Assembly (NCBI GenBank): GCA_002356215.1
Contig: AP017959.1
Span: 1,752,195-1,816,194, forward strand
Source: [Synechococcus] sp. NIES-970
GTDB lineage: Bacteria > Cyanobacteriota > Cyanobacteriia > Cyanobacteriales > MRBY01
Direction: 5' to 3'
DNA: 64,000 bases
Position numbers and translations under genes: made by a program. Positions 50,639 to 59,548 of this stretch are shown in pieces (position 1 is the stretch's first letter; each line of letters starts with the position of its first letter). Below the pieces are notes generated by a model. The model was not told where the DNA came from. It saw only the letters and a list, made by a program, of their open reading frames with translations, and made no database searches.

Positions 50639-52435
50639 ATGCCTTCCAGAGAAATGCCCCGCCGCACTAAGATTGTCGCTACCATTGGTCCTGCGACTAG
50701 CAAACCAGACGTTCTCCGGGAAATCATCGAAGCTGGGGCGACTACTCTACGGCTAAATTTCTCCCACGGCAGCCATGACGACCATCAACGCAACATTCGT
50801 CTGATCCGCCAAACCGCCTTTGAACTCAACCAGCCCGTCGGCATTCTCCAAGATCTCCAAGGTCCCAAAATTCGTCTCGGTAAATTTGAAAGCGGTTTCA
50901 TTACCCTTAAAAATGGCGATCCTTACATCATCACCAGCCGGGAAGTGCCCTGTACCCAAGAAGTAGGCTATGTCAGCTATGACAAACTCGCTGAAGAAGT
51001 GCCCGAAGGTTCCACAATTCTCCTAGACGATGGCAAAGTGGAAATGAAGGTCGAGAAAGTAGATATCGAAGCGGCGAATCTCCACTGTCGTGTCGTTGTA
51101 GGCGGCAAGCTCTCAAATAACAAAGGAGTTAACTTTCCCGGCGTTTATCTGTCCGTAAAAGCGCTCACTGACAAAGACCGCGAAGACCTGATGTTTGGTC
51201 TTGACCAAGGGGTTGATTGGATCGCCCTGAGTTTTGTCCGCAATCCCCAAGACGTCCTTGAAATCAAAGAACTCATCGCCAATGCGGGGAAAAATGTCCC
51301 CGTGATCGTCAAGATCGAAAAGCACGAGGCGATCGAGCAGATGGAAACAATACTCTCCCTCGCCGATGGCGTTATGGTTGCCCGGGGGGATCTTGGCGTT
51401 GAATTGCCCGCCGAAGATGTGCCCATCCTCCAGAAAAAATTGATTGCCACCGCCAATCGCTTTGGGATTCCCGTAATCACCGCCACCCAAATGCTTGACA
51501 GTATGGTGAGTAACCCCCGCCCTACCCGTGCCGAAGTTTCTGACGTTGCTAACGCCATTCTCGACGGTACAGACGCCGTGATGCTCTCCAATGAAACTGC
51601 TGTGGGTGAATTTCCGGTAGAAGCAGTCGCTACCATGGCAACGATCGCCAAACGGATCGAAAAAGAACCCGATGGGATTCGCAAGCAACCCTCTGACAAA
51701 AAATCTATTCCCAATGCCATTTCCGCTGCCGTTAGCCAAATTGCAGGGCAATTAGATGCCACGGCAATCATGACCCTCACCAAGTCTGGCGCCACCGCCC
51801 GGAACGTGTCTAAATTCCGCCCTTCAACGCCGATCCTCGCCGTGACGCCCCATGTGGATGTGGCCCGCCGACTGCAACTGGTCTGGGGCGCAAAACCTCT
51901 CCTCGTGATGGATTCCCCCTCTACGACCCAAACCTTTAAAGCCGCGATCAATGTCGCCCAAGAAAGTGGTCTACTCCATGAAGGGGATTTGGTGATCATG
52001 ACCGCAGGAACACTCCAGGGGGTTTCTGGTTCGACCGATTTAATCAAAGTCGAAATGGTTCAAGCTGTGCTCGGTGAAGGGATCGGTATTGGCCAAGGGG
52101 CTGCCAGTGGTCGAGCTCGGGTTGTCCAAAATAGTGATGATGTCAATGACTTTAGCCTGGGAGAAATTCTTGTTGCTCGCACCACGGATGCAACCTACGT
52201 GGAAATGATCCGTAAAGCCAGCGGCATCGTGATCGAAGAAGCCAATCAAAATTGTCATGCCGCCACCCTAGGAATGCGTTTAGGTATTCCCGTAATTGTT
52301 GGTTTTAAAGATGCCACTCAACTGATTCGCGATGGTTCAATCATTTCTATCGATGCCCGGCGAGGAACAGTTTATTCTGGCATTAACGTCAGCTTGGGAG
52401 ATGTTGTGAGTGGTTCGAAATTATCTTTGACCTAG
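50639..52435 (+). CDS. pyk: Pyruvate kinase with C-terminal PEP-utiliser domain
   Basis: Makes pyruvate and ATP from PEP. From ATG 50639 the protein is 598 residues. It has RRTKIVATIGPAT at the N-terminus, the catalytic-site block IVKIEKHEAIEQMETIL and MVARGDLGVELP. After the usual C-terminal domain it carries an extra PEP-mobile (PEP-utilising enzyme) domain with GIVIEEANQNCHAATLGMRLGIPVIVGF, as in the Bacillus and cyanobacterial long form. Earlier in-frame starts (50561, 50600) are less likely. Confidence 0.95.
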   Translation: MPSREMPRRTKIVATIGPATSKPDVLREIIEAGATTLRLNFSHGSHDDHQRNIRLIRQTAFELNQPVGILQDLQGPKIRLGKFESGFITLKNGDPYIITSREVPCTQEVGYVSYDKLAEEVPEGSTILLDDGKVEMKVEKVDIEAANLHCRVVVGGKLSNNKGVNFPGVYLSVKALTDKDREDLMFGLDQGVDWIALSFVRNPQDVLEIKELIANAGKNVPVIVKIEKHEAIEQMETILSLADGVMVARGDLGVELPAEDVPILQKKLIATANRFGIPVITATQMLDSMVSNPRPTRAEVSDVANAILDGTDAVMLSNETAVGEFPVEAVATMATIAKRIEKEPDGIRKQPSDKKSIPNAISAAVSQIAGQLDATAIMTLTKSGATARNVSKFRPSTPILAVTPHVDVARRLQLVWGAKPLLVMDSPSTTQTFKAAINVAQESGLLHEGDLVIMTAGTLQGVSGSTDLIKVEMVQAVLGEGIGIGQGAASGRARVVQNSDDVNDFSLGEILVARTTDATYVEMIRKASGIVIEEANQNCHAATLGMRLGIPVIVGFKDATQLIRDGSIISIDARRGTVYSGINVSLGDVVSGSKLSLT

Positions 52436-52541
52436 TGATAGAAAAATCTTTTGCACATTTTTATCGCAAGAATTTGCACCTTCCTAAACGCCTTTCACAA
52501 AAAAATTCAATGTGTTTCATTGTGGTAAGTGTGATTTGGAT

Positions 52542-52588
52542 ATCCACAACCCTGAATCTCTAATTCGGGATCTGTGGGACATTTTTAG
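52542..52588 (+). terminator. Possible terminator after pyk
   Basis: An imperfect stem formed by the arms near 52543-52555 (TCCACAACCCTGAAT) and 52562-52580 (ATTCGGGATCTGTGGGA) is followed by CATTTTTAGG. It is about 110 bases beyond the pyk stop and about 80 before the next gene. The mismatches lower certainty. Confidence 0.45.
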
Positions 52589-52670
52589 GCGGCGGAATAA
52601 TTGCGATATCCTAGGGGAGTGTTAGCGGTCTTAAAAAGATCTGTGACGTACTGTGTCCTGTGGAGAAAAC

Positions 52671-53129
52671 ATGCGGCAACTGAATTTTTTATTGTTTTTT
52701 GCCCTGTGCTTGGCCTTGGCGCTGTTTAGTATCGAAAATACTCAACCCGTCGCAATCAATATCATTCCGGGAATCCAGGCTGAAGCTCCCCTTTCCATTG
52801 AATTACTTTTAGCGGTGGGGACAGGGGCGATCCTCGCCTGGATATTTAGCCTTTGGGATCAACTCCAGCGGCAAATTGAATCTTGGAAGGCCCAGCGAGA
52901 ACTGAAGTTACAAAGCCAAAAAATTGAGGAACTGGAAAAAACGCTGGCTGAGCTGCAGGCGGCTCCAGAAAATGAAATAGAGAGTGTGTCTGAGCCGATC
53001 GCCGAAGTTCGCGCTGATATGGCAAGCTCGGAAGAGACAGACGCCCTCGCACCCGGGGCAGAAAGTCCGAGTTCCCCGACATTGACCAATGAGCCAGAAA
53101 AAATAGCAGCAGAAGGCCTCAGTTCCTGA
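52671..53129 (+). CDS. LapA-type (DUF1049) membrane protein
   Basis: A small membrane protein with a cytoplasmic coiled coil. From ATG 52671 (GGAG seven bases before) the product is 152 residues. It has two membrane helices (FLLFFALCLALALFSIE and SIELLLAVGTGAILAWIFSLW), then a coiled coil from about 65 to 105 (LKLQSQKIEELEKTLAELQ), and an acidic Ser/Pro-rich tail. LapA-like proteins in other bacteria work near the envelope; the role here is unknown. Confidence 0.85.
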   Translation: MRQLNFLLFFALCLALALFSIENTQPVAINIIPGIQAEAPLSIELLLAVGTGAILAWIFSLWDQLQRQIESWKAQRELKLQSQKIEELEKTLAELQAAPENEIESVSEPIAEVRADMASSEETDALAPGAESPSSPTLTNEPEKIAAEGLSS

Positions 53130-53175
53130 ATTAAAGATTTCTCTGTAGTTTGATTTCGACCCCAAAAACTCTTCC

Positions 53176-53997
53176 ATGGCTACCCAACCCCAAGCGGCGA
53201 TCGCCACTCTTATCGAACTGGCCCAACAGGGGGAGATTGATCCCTGGGATGTGCAGGTTATCGATGTCATTGATCAATTTCTCAGTGAATTAGGCCTCGC
53301 AGGGGATACGGACCAACTCCTTAAAGAAGCCGACCTGCCCCAATCGGGCCAGACTTTTTTGTGGGCATCTAAGCTTGTGCTCCTCAAGGCCGATACCCTC
53401 GAAAGTCTGACGGCGATCGAAGCAGAAGTTCAAGAAGAAGATTTCTATGAAGACTGGGCCGAAACAGACACGGCCCGACTCCCACTCAAACTCGAAAGCC
53501 GGCTGCGGCGGCGCGCCTCTGCACCGCCCCCAAAAAGACGCCGGGTCACCCTCCAGGAATTCATTGAGCAGATCCAGCAGATCGCCAATGAGATCGAAGA
53601 TCACACGCCGAAAAAACGCCTAAAAACACCGCGTAAATTATCAAACAAGGCTGCCATTAAACAAATTACCCAATTGGCCCACGATGAAAATTTAACAGAG
53701 CTGGCTGCGCAATTGGAGCAATTTTTTCAAATTCAAATGCCCCCTGACCCAGAAATACCCGTGGTATTTGAATTGGATGAGTTGATTCGGCAATGGCTTG
53801 CCTACAAAAAAGAACATGAATTTTTTCCCCAAGAAATCACCGCTAAGCAGCATCGTCACGAAAAAGTTGGGATTTTTTGGGCGCTACTGCTGCTCTCGGC
53901 TCAATCTAAGGTGGAGCTCCGCCAGGATGATTTTTATGCGCCAGTCTTGGTGCGTCCTCTCTATCGGATGGCGATCGCCCCCAATACTCATTGTTAG
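53176..53997 (+). CDS. scpA: Segregation and condensation protein A
   Basis: The kleisin subunit that bridges SMC heads in chromosome condensation. The 273-residue protein has the ScpA N-terminal block ATLIELAQQGEIDPWDVQVIDVIDQFLSEL, the segment FLWASKLVLLKADTL, and a C-terminal winged-helix region starting near 200 (ELIRQWLAYKKEHEFFP). SMC and ScpB are not in the window. Confidence 0.93.
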   Translation: MATQPQAAIATLIELAQQGEIDPWDVQVIDVIDQFLSELGLAGDTDQLLKEADLPQSGQTFLWASKLVLLKADTLESLTAIEAEVQEEDFYEDWAETDTARLPLKLESRLRRRASAPPPKRRRVTLQEFIEQIQQIANEIEDHTPKKRLKTPRKLSNKAAIKQITQLAHDENLTELAAQLEQFFQIQMPPDPEIPVVFELDELIRQWLAYKKEHEFFPQEITAKQHRHEKVGIFWALLLLSAQSKVELRQDDFYAPVLVRPLYRMAIAPNTHC

Positions 53998-54003
53998 TTA
54001 AAA

Positions 54004-54336
54004 CTATGCCACCAGGGATTTGAGCAGCCAACCCAAGAGGATTCCGGCTCCGGTAAAGCGTATGATTTGCCAGAAGGGCTCTTGCCACCGGAGGAGATGG
54101 CTTTCAAGTTGCAATTCTAGCTTTGCAATTTCGTCGGCAATGAGGTGCAATTCGGTCTTTAGGGAGGCTTGTTTTTGGGTTGCTTCGGATTCTGCTTGTA
54201 GGGCGGCTTGTTCTGCCTTGAGATTGGCAATCCGGGTCTGGGCCGTTTGAATCTCTAGATAGCGGGCTTTGAGGGTCACAAGGTCTGTTTCCACTTGGGC
54301 GATCGCCTGCTCAAATTCAGAGTTAGAAAACGCCAT
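54004..54336 (-). CDS. Coiled-coil protein with C-terminal membrane helix, unknown function
   Basis: I do not recognise the family. The 110-residue product (starts at 54345 and 54363 are also possible) is mostly a coiled coil (VETDLVTLKARYLEIQTAQTRI to about residue 85) with a C-terminal hydrophobic helix (FTGAGILLGWLLKSLVA). It is convergent with scpA, and the tRNA-Leu gene lies upstream. Confidence 0.65.
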   Translation of the reverse strand: MAFSNSEFEQAIAQVETDLVTLKARYLEIQTAQTRIANLKAEQAALQAESEATQKQASLKTELHLIADEIAKLELQLESHLLRWQEPFWQIIRFTGAGILLGWLLKSLVA

Positions 54337-54367
54337 CACCGCCATCCCCAATGATGATTTCAATTAA

Positions 54368-54448
54368 TGCGGACGGAGAGACTCGAACTCTCACGTCTAG
54401 GACACTAGAACCTAAATCTAGCGCGTCTACCAATTCCGCCACGTCCGC
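54368..54448 (-). tRNA. tRNA-Leu (UAG)
   Basis: A complete class II cloverleaf. The acceptor stem GCGGACG pairs with CGTCCGC, the anticodon stem CTAGA/TCTAG encloses the anticodon TAG, and a long variable arm and a T-loop with GTTCGAG are visible. A73 is at 54368; CCA is not encoded. The size of 81 bases is normal for leucine tRNA. Confidence 0.95.
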
Positions 54449-54580
54449 AAATGCCTTTAGCCCAGTCAATATATCACATCTATTTTCCGCCCGACAAGGG
54501 GAACCTTATACGTTTCTATCGCGTCGCTAAAAGCCATAAGATCTCTCCAAAAATTCATTGCGACGCGCGAGAAATTGAAA

Positions 54581-55348
54581 ATGAGTAAAGATTTGCAGTC
54601 TCACCCTTGGATACAAAGTAGCAGTATGGCCCTCGGCCTGTTAGGGTTGGCCGCTAGTGGCGTGGTCGCTCAAGTTCCCCCCGATATTGTTGTCGATACA
54701 GACCCTAACGCTAGTGGTACATCTGGGACAGTCGTGAACAATCCAGGCGATCGCCGTTTTGTCTGCCAGTACAACCAGGGGCAATACACCGTGATGTATC
54801 AGCCCGAAAGTCGCCAGGGAGAAATGTATTCCTGGGCTGTCCCCCGGGCCATGGGCGGCGGTTGGAGTGCCGATCGCCGTTGCGAAGAAATTGCCCGACG
54901 CTTAGAAATGTACCGGGATGACGGTTTAGTCGAATTAACCACTAGCCGCGAAAATGGCTATGACATTGTTTGTGTCAACACTGAGCGGAATCCGACCTGT
55001 CAAATTGTCTTCACGGTTCCCCAAGGACAAAATGCGATCGCCACTCGCAATCAAGTCTTTGAAAATCTCCTCAATGCCGATAGTGGCCTCCAAACCCAGG
55101 GGGTGAATACTTTCCTCGGTACTGGCTCCTCTCTCAATAGCCTGCTCGGACAACTCCAAGGTCTTCTGGGCGGCAATTCCCCCAGACCGGTGGCCCAAAG
55201 CAATCTTTCCGGCGGCATTAGCCTCAAGCCTTTCCTTGATCCCTCCGATGGTGGTACAGGGGAGTATTTAACTCAAAATCGAGGGACGACAACTAGCCCT
55301 AATTCAACGAATAACGGTCTGAGACTTAATACCGATGCACTCCGTTAA
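54581..55348 (+). CDS. COP23-domain protein
   Basis: Belongs to the family of the circadian-oscillating polypeptide of Cyanothece (COP23), exported and of unknown function. The 255-residue protein has a signal-like N-terminus (hydrophobic from about 17 to 33), then RRFVCQYNQGQYTVMY, the YSWAVP(R)AMGGGWSADRRCEEIARRL block with paired cysteines, and a Gly/Ser/Thr-rich tail. The start ATG 54581 follows a GAGAAA; a TTG at 54575 is also possible. A HIP1-centred terminator follows. Confidence 0.85.
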   Translation: MSKDLQSHPWIQSSSMALGLLGLAASGVVAQVPPDIVVDTDPNASGTSGTVVNNPGDRRFVCQYNQGQYTVMYQPESRQGEMYSWAVPRAMGGGWSADRRCEEIARRLEMYRDDGLVELTTSRENGYDIVCVNTERNPTCQIVFTVPQGQNAIATRNQVFENLLNADSGLQTQGVNTFLGTGSSLNSLLGQLQGLLGGNSPRPVAQSNLSGGISLKPFLDPSDGGTGEYLTQNRGTTTSPNSTNNGLRLNTDALR

Positions 55349-55394
55349 CTATCCAAAAATTTTACAGGCTTAATTGGCTTTGATTTTTGAGCTT

Positions 55395-55424
55395 AAACCC
55401 CAGGCGATCGCCTGGGGTTTTTGG
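55395..55424 (+). terminator. HIP1-centred intrinsic terminator after COP23
   Basis: AAACCCCAGGCGATCGCCTGGGGTTT is not given in full here; the perfect palindrome spans 55395-55420, with an 11-base arm either side of a GATC loop and T run continuing to 55422. The region 55425-55652 otherwise has no supported gene; the 65-codon frame at 55446-55643 is Arg/Gln-rich and lacks a start signal. Confidence 0.9.
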
Positions 55425-55664
55425 CAATATTTTTGATGGCACTTTATGCAAAAACAGATAGGCGTTTTCCGTACTTCAAGATTCCTTACATTGACGAGTA
55501 CCATGAAACAAAGAATCCCTGCGTCTCTGGGTCAGGGAGTGTGTCACAATAGGAAAAGAGCTTTCGTGACGAATCCCCATCAGCAGCAGTCAATCCTTTC
55601 GATTTGCTTAAAACAGGGTCAAACCAGGTTATTCGTCCCGTAGTCCCAAGGAGTGAGACACATT

Positions 55665-56108
55665 GTGGCCCATAGTTTTTTGTTGGAAGCAGGTCGCTGG
55701 ACATTAAACGGCAGTTGGATTGAGCGAAATCACTCACCCATTGCAATGCGGGGTAAGACCATTGTGGCTTGGGGGCCAAATAACTGGTTTACGATGGTGA
55801 CAAAGTTAGCGTTTCAAGATGGCGATCGCCCAGAAATATCCTATCAATATAAAGGACGCCTAGACAGTGGGGAACAACAATATACCTATGTGTTGCAACA
55901 GAGCATCCTCGGGCGCGTGGAAGGGGAAGGCTGGGTTGGCCCAGAATCGATCGTTCAGCGTTATTGGGTACTGGGCGATCGCCAACGGCGCAGCGGCTTT
56001 GAAACGTTTTACCAAATTAATGATAACGAGTACCGCTATTCTGGGGGGATCCTCGCTGGCCATTACCTGACCAGCACCATTGAAGGGACTCTCCTGCGAC
56101 AACTTTAA
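55665..56108 (+). CDS. Conserved-looking hypothetical protein, 147 residues
   Basis: I do not recognise a named family. From GTG 55665, AAGGAG is about 11 bases upstream, so this start is preferred to the GTG at 55653. The product starts MAHSFLLEAGRWTLNGSWIERN and has many aromatic residues in alternating beta pattern (WFTMVTKLAF, ISYQYKGRL, QYTYVLQQ, RYWVLGD), like a beta-barrel of lipocalin type; that is inference. The kinase gene follows 71 bases later. Confidence 0.75.
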   Translation: MAHSFLLEAGRWTLNGSWIERNHSPIAMRGKTIVAWGPNNWFTMVTKLAFQDGDRPEISYQYKGRLDSGEQQYTYVLQQSILGRVEGEGWVGPESIVQRYWVLGDRQRRSGFETFYQINDNEYRYSGGILAGHYLTSTIEGTLLRQL

Positions 56109-56179
56109 TCGCGGTAATATTTTCTTCTAACTCGCCTGATTTTTCCTCCCTTTGGTTTTTTGTTCGTCCACCCCAAACT

Positions 56180-57808
56180 ATGACTACAGATCCCAACGTC
56201 AATCGTCTTCTTGCTGGCCGTTATCGCCTGGTGGACCTCGTCGGCCAAGGAGCAATGGGGCGCGTTTATCGGGGTGAAGACACTGTCTTAGGGGGAGTTA
56301 CCGTCGCCGTTAAATTTTTATCGCAAACCCTCCTCAACGACAAAATGCGCCAGCGTTTTGAGCGGGAGGCGACCATCTGTGCCCTCCTCAGCGAAAAAAG
56401 CATTCACATTGTGCGGGTCAAAGACTATGGCGTTGATGACCAAGATGTGCCGTTCTATGTGATGGAATACCTCGAAGGGGAAAGTCTCAGTGATGTCGTT
56501 GCGCACTCGACCATGGCCCTGCCTCGCTTTTTTGGGGTTGTGCGTCAGGTTTGCTTAGGAATGGAAGCTGCTCACCAAGGGATTACCTTTAAGGGAGAAC
56601 AATGTTCAATCATTCACCGAGATATTAAACCCAGTAATATTCTGATTATGCAGGATGCCTCCCTGGGGGAGTTGGTAAAGGTACTTGATTTTGGGATTGC
56701 TCGGTTAAGTCAAGCTGGGGCAGCCCAGACCCAGTCTTTCATGGGAACTTTGGCCTATTGTTCTCCGGAGCAAATGGAGGGGAAAGAGCTGGATCAGCGC
56801 TCAGACATCTACAGCCTCGGGATCACGATGTATGAGATGCTGACGGGGGATATGCCCATCATGCCGGAGAACAATTCTTTTGGGGGTTGGTACCGAGCCC
56901 ACCATGACACGCCGCCAATTCCTTTTGATAAGAGCTTACGGATTCCTGATCCCCTAGCGGAAATCATCATGTGCTGCATGGCAAAAAATCCGCGCGATCG
57001 CCCCCAGACCGTACATAACATTTGGCAAGCCATGGCTCCCATCGCTAAATATTATGAGCAGCAGCAAGCGGAGACAAAACGGTCTTTTTTCACGACATCC
57101 CAAAATTTACAACAGCAAAACTACCAGACAACAACACCAGTCGCTGGTCCCAATGACCGGACCCGAATTACCAGTTCAACGGCAACACCGACCTTCCAGG
57201 GGGCAACGGTCAGCCGCCAGGGTACGCCCACAGAAAAACTGGGCACAACCTTTACTGAGGCTATTTGTGCTGATCAAGCCTGGCCTGCAGACAAACCCCA
57301 AAGTAAGATTGTTTTCCCCCGGATTCTTCCAGCAGAACCCACGGCGATCGCCAGTTTATGGGCCATGCTCGATGGACAAGAACTAAGCAAACGCCGTTTT
57401 GATACCCGCTACAATCAATTTCTCTTCATTGAAGCACCCCACCCAATGTTGCTGTGGATCACGGTGCTTTATAACAGTACGGAAGGAGCCCGTTGGCTAC
57501 CTTGTTATCTAGATCTAAAAACGGCGATCGGCCAACAAATGGCTCGTCTTTTAGCGCGTCAAGGAAACTACCGCATTTTATTGTTTGCTTTAGGACATCC
57601 CCAACGATATTTTCACATTACCCAGGCGACGATTTCTCTGAAGCAACGGGAACAATTAAATCGCTGGGCTGACATTGGTCAAAAGACGCCAGCTAGTAAT
57701 CCGGCTGTGAGTAAGCAAAGTCTGAAGCAAGAATATGAAAAAAGTAAAGGAAAAATCTTAATGAAATTGGCTGCTTCTCGCACAAACAGCAATCTTGGTG
57801 GTTTCTAA
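56180..57808 (+). CDS. Serine/threonine protein kinase with unrecognised C-terminal region
   Basis: A Hanks-type kinase. Its N-terminal domain has the Gly-loop GQGAMGRVY (22-30), Lys45, HRDIKPSN (146-153) and DFGIARLS (170-177). It ends near residue 280. Residues about 300-380 are Gln/Thr-rich low-complexity sequence. The last 150 or so residues, starting near SKIVFPRILPAEPTAIASLW, form a compact domain I do not recognise. No membrane helix is evident, so it is probably cytoplasmic. Confidence 0.93.
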   Translation: MTTDPNVNRLLAGRYRLVDLVGQGAMGRVYRGEDTVLGGVTVAVKFLSQTLLNDKMRQRFEREATICALLSEKSIHIVRVKDYGVDDQDVPFYVMEYLEGESLSDVVAHSTMALPRFFGVVRQVCLGMEAAHQGITFKGEQCSIIHRDIKPSNILIMQDASLGELVKVLDFGIARLSQAGAAQTQSFMGTLAYCSPEQMEGKELDQRSDIYSLGITMYEMLTGDMPIMPENNSFGGWYRAHHDTPPIPFDKSLRIPDPLAEIIMCCMAKNPRDRPQTVHNIWQAMAPIAKYYEQQQAETKRSFFTTSQNLQQQNYQTTTPVAGPNDRTRITSSTATPTFQGATVSRQGTPTEKLGTTFTEAICADQAWPADKPQSKIVFPRILPAEPTAIASLWAMLDGQELSKRRFDTRYNQFLFIEAPHPMLLWITVLYNSTEGARWLPCYLDLKTAIGQQMARLLARQGNYRILLFALGHPQRYFHITQATISLKQREQLNRWADIGQKTPASNPAVSKQSLKQEYEKSKGKILMKLAASRTNSNLGGF

Positions 57809-58061
57809 GTAATCAAGCAAGGAAAAGCGATCGCCTCATCTGCAGGCAGCGTGCGCGGCGTTAAAAATTGGTACGAATAACTCCCGATAGGGGCGTAGGT
57901 CTATCGCAATCCCCGCAAATTCTGCCAGCTCTCCTAATGCGATGTCCGTTGGCGACTATCTGGGGCGATCGCTGTGACCACCTCAATGATTCGCCCCCTT
58001 GCGATCAGGGCGCAACTTACTGAAAATCTGTTGGTAACTGCTTCTGAGTTACGCTGTAATA

Positions 58062-58135
58062 TGGCTCGAGGCAGATTTGAACTGCCGACCTTGGGCTTAT
58101 GAGTCCCCTGCTCTAACCAACTGAGCTACCGAGCC
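58062..58135 (-). tRNA. tRNA-Met (elongator; anticodon CAT)
   Basis: The 74-base cloverleaf has acceptor arm GGCTCGG/CTGAGCC-like pairing (GGCTCG with CGAGCC), D-arm GCTCAGTTGGTTAGAGC, anticodon CAT within GACTCATAAG, and a TTCAAATC T-loop. G at position 1 rules out an initiator type. tRNA-Ile with a modified CAT is the other possibility, but the body resembles the elongator Met. CCA is not encoded. Confidence 0.88.
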
Positions 58136-58271
58136 AAAAACCGTAAACAATAATATCTATAAAAAGTTTAGTTGTCAAGATTGTGACGAAAAGAGACCCG
58201 TTTGGAGTTAAGGTGCTTGTTGCGAGATTTTCTCTGACCTTCCACAATACGGAGAAATAGCGGGGATTGTC

Positions 58272-58739
58272 ATGTCTAAACTACCCAAAATTGACCGACA
58301 ACGGGAACACCAAGCCAATGAACGTACTTTTCTTGCTTGGTTACGCACTTCGATCGCCTTAATTGGCTTTGGGTTTGCGATCGCCCGTTTTGGCTTTTTT
58401 ATCCGTCAACTCGAAGCAACCCTCATCAACCAGGGGAGGGGAGCCTTGTCTTATCTGGCATCTTCAGAAACCCTAGGAATGATCTTTGCGATCGCCGGAA
58501 TTATAATTATTGCCCTGGCCCTATGGAACTACCACCAACATTTTCGACAGATTGAACAGGGAGACTACCAGCCTAACCGCTGGATGATTACAGTTACCGG
58601 TCTAGTGGCCATGGTTTTAGGGGGATTAAGCCTCATTTTGATGTTAGGAACTCGGGGCGCTACCCTACGAGAAGATTTTTCCCAAACAAAAGCAACCCCA
58701 AGCATTTCCCAAAGGATTCACCGCAAAACGAGGTACTAA
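58272..58739 (+). CDS. DUF202 (YidH) membrane protein
   Basis: A 155-residue membrane protein of unknown function. It has the DUF202 core QANERTFLAWLRTSIALIGFGFAIARFG, then two more helices near 76-92 and 109-128 (MIFAIAGIIIIALALWNY, VTGLVAMVLGGLSLILML). The ATG at 58272 is preferred. It lies just before the SRP RNA gene. Confidence 0.87.
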   Translation: MSKLPKIDRQREHQANERTFLAWLRTSIALIGFGFAIARFGFFIRQLEATLINQGRGALSYLASSETLGMIFAIAGIIIIALALWNYHQHFRQIEQGDYQPNRWMITVTGLVAMVLGGLSLILMLGTRGATLREDFSQTKATPSISQRIHRKTRY

Positions 58740-58786
58740 TTCCCCGGTCAATACTCAAGGCAGAGGGTTGTGTGTTATATTTCTAT

Positions 58787-58885
58787 ACGACTCGGATCTA
58801 TGCGATCGCGACGCCCAAACCTTGTCAGGACCGGAAGGTAGCAGCAATACGGGATGCTTGTGGTAGGCGTAGACTCCGGGTCTTT
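58787..58885 (+). ncRNA. ffs: Signal recognition particle RNA (small bacterial type)
   Basis: The hallmark Ffh-binding helix is present: GTCAGGACC, the GGAA tetraloop at 58832-58835, then GGTAGCAGC. Flanking arms (GACTCGGATC and the later GACTCCGGGTC region) can pair to make the hairpin. A T run follows near 58882. The exact ends are approximate. Confidence 0.9.
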
Positions 58886-58899
58886 TTGCTGCTTAGGGG

Positions 58900-59490
58900 T
58901 CAATACTTTTCCCGGCTCAGGACGAACACACTCCCTTCATTGCCCCGACCAATGCGTAAGTCTTCATCTAAGTAGGTAATGTCTAGCCAACCATTATTAT
59001 TTTGGCTATTGATCCCCACATCGATGGGAAAAAATTTTTTCCCAGCCAATATTTGCTCGATCAGCCCCTTCGGAAAACGATAGTTCATGAAACGTTGGGC
59101 GCCAATCACATAGCGGTTAAAGAAAACATTGACCCGCTGGTCAGAAACTGGCGTGAAAGATGCTTCTACGAGAATCAGCCCTTCTAGAAAGGGGATGCCC
59201 TCAATTTCGGCGATATTGTAGATTTTTTGCACTTCGGGGCGGATGCATTGGTAAACTTGGCCCAACTGCACCAGGGGAAAACGATTAATCCCTAAAATAC
59301 CTCTGCTTGTGGTGTAAATAAGTCGCCAATCCCCTTCCAGTAGGGTGCTTGCCGCCAATGGCTTTGGGGTTGGATTCTGGTCTTCGAGGCGGTCAACCAG
59401 GGTGAGAATATTGGCACGGTCTACCTCGGTGGCGATCAAACCGCGATTTTTACCAGCAATGGTTTCGAGGAGATTGGTTTTTAGGTTCAT
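58900..59490 (-). CDS. Plastid-lipid-associated (PAP/fibrillin) family protein
   Basis: A cyanobacterial fibrillin homologue, associated with thylakoid lipids. From ATG 59490 the product is 196 residues. It starts MNLKTNLLETIAGKNRGL and has the lipocalin-like signature LEGDWRLIYTTSRGILG and the VYQCI and FFPIDVG segments. The frame begins at TTG 59511 also. Its stop is 15 bases past the SRP RNA end, on the opposite strand. Confidence 0.88.
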   Translation of the reverse strand: MNLKTNLLETIAGKNRGLIATEVDRANILTLVDRLEDQNPTPKPLAASTLLEGDWRLIYTTSRGILGINRFPLVQLGQVYQCIRPEVQKIYNIAEIEGIPFLEGLILVEASFTPVSDQRVNVFFNRYVIGAQRFMNYRFPKGLIEQILAGKKFFPIDVGINSQNNNGWLDITYLDEDLRIGRGNEGSVFVLSREKY

Positions 59491-59548
59491 GAAAAGCTCG
59501 GCGAGGGTCAACGCAGGCCTGAGAAATTCGAGGCCATAGGTTATTTTC

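Noticed and set aside
55446-55643. 65-codon plus-strand frame before the 147-residue protein gene
   Set aside because: Odd composition, no ribosome-binding site, and it sits between a terminator and a better-supported gene.
57809-58061. Minus-strand protein-like stretch (DIALGELAEFAGIAIDLR) in the spacer before tRNA-Met
   Set aside because: Only about 36 codons with stops on both sides and no start; possible remnant but too little to call.
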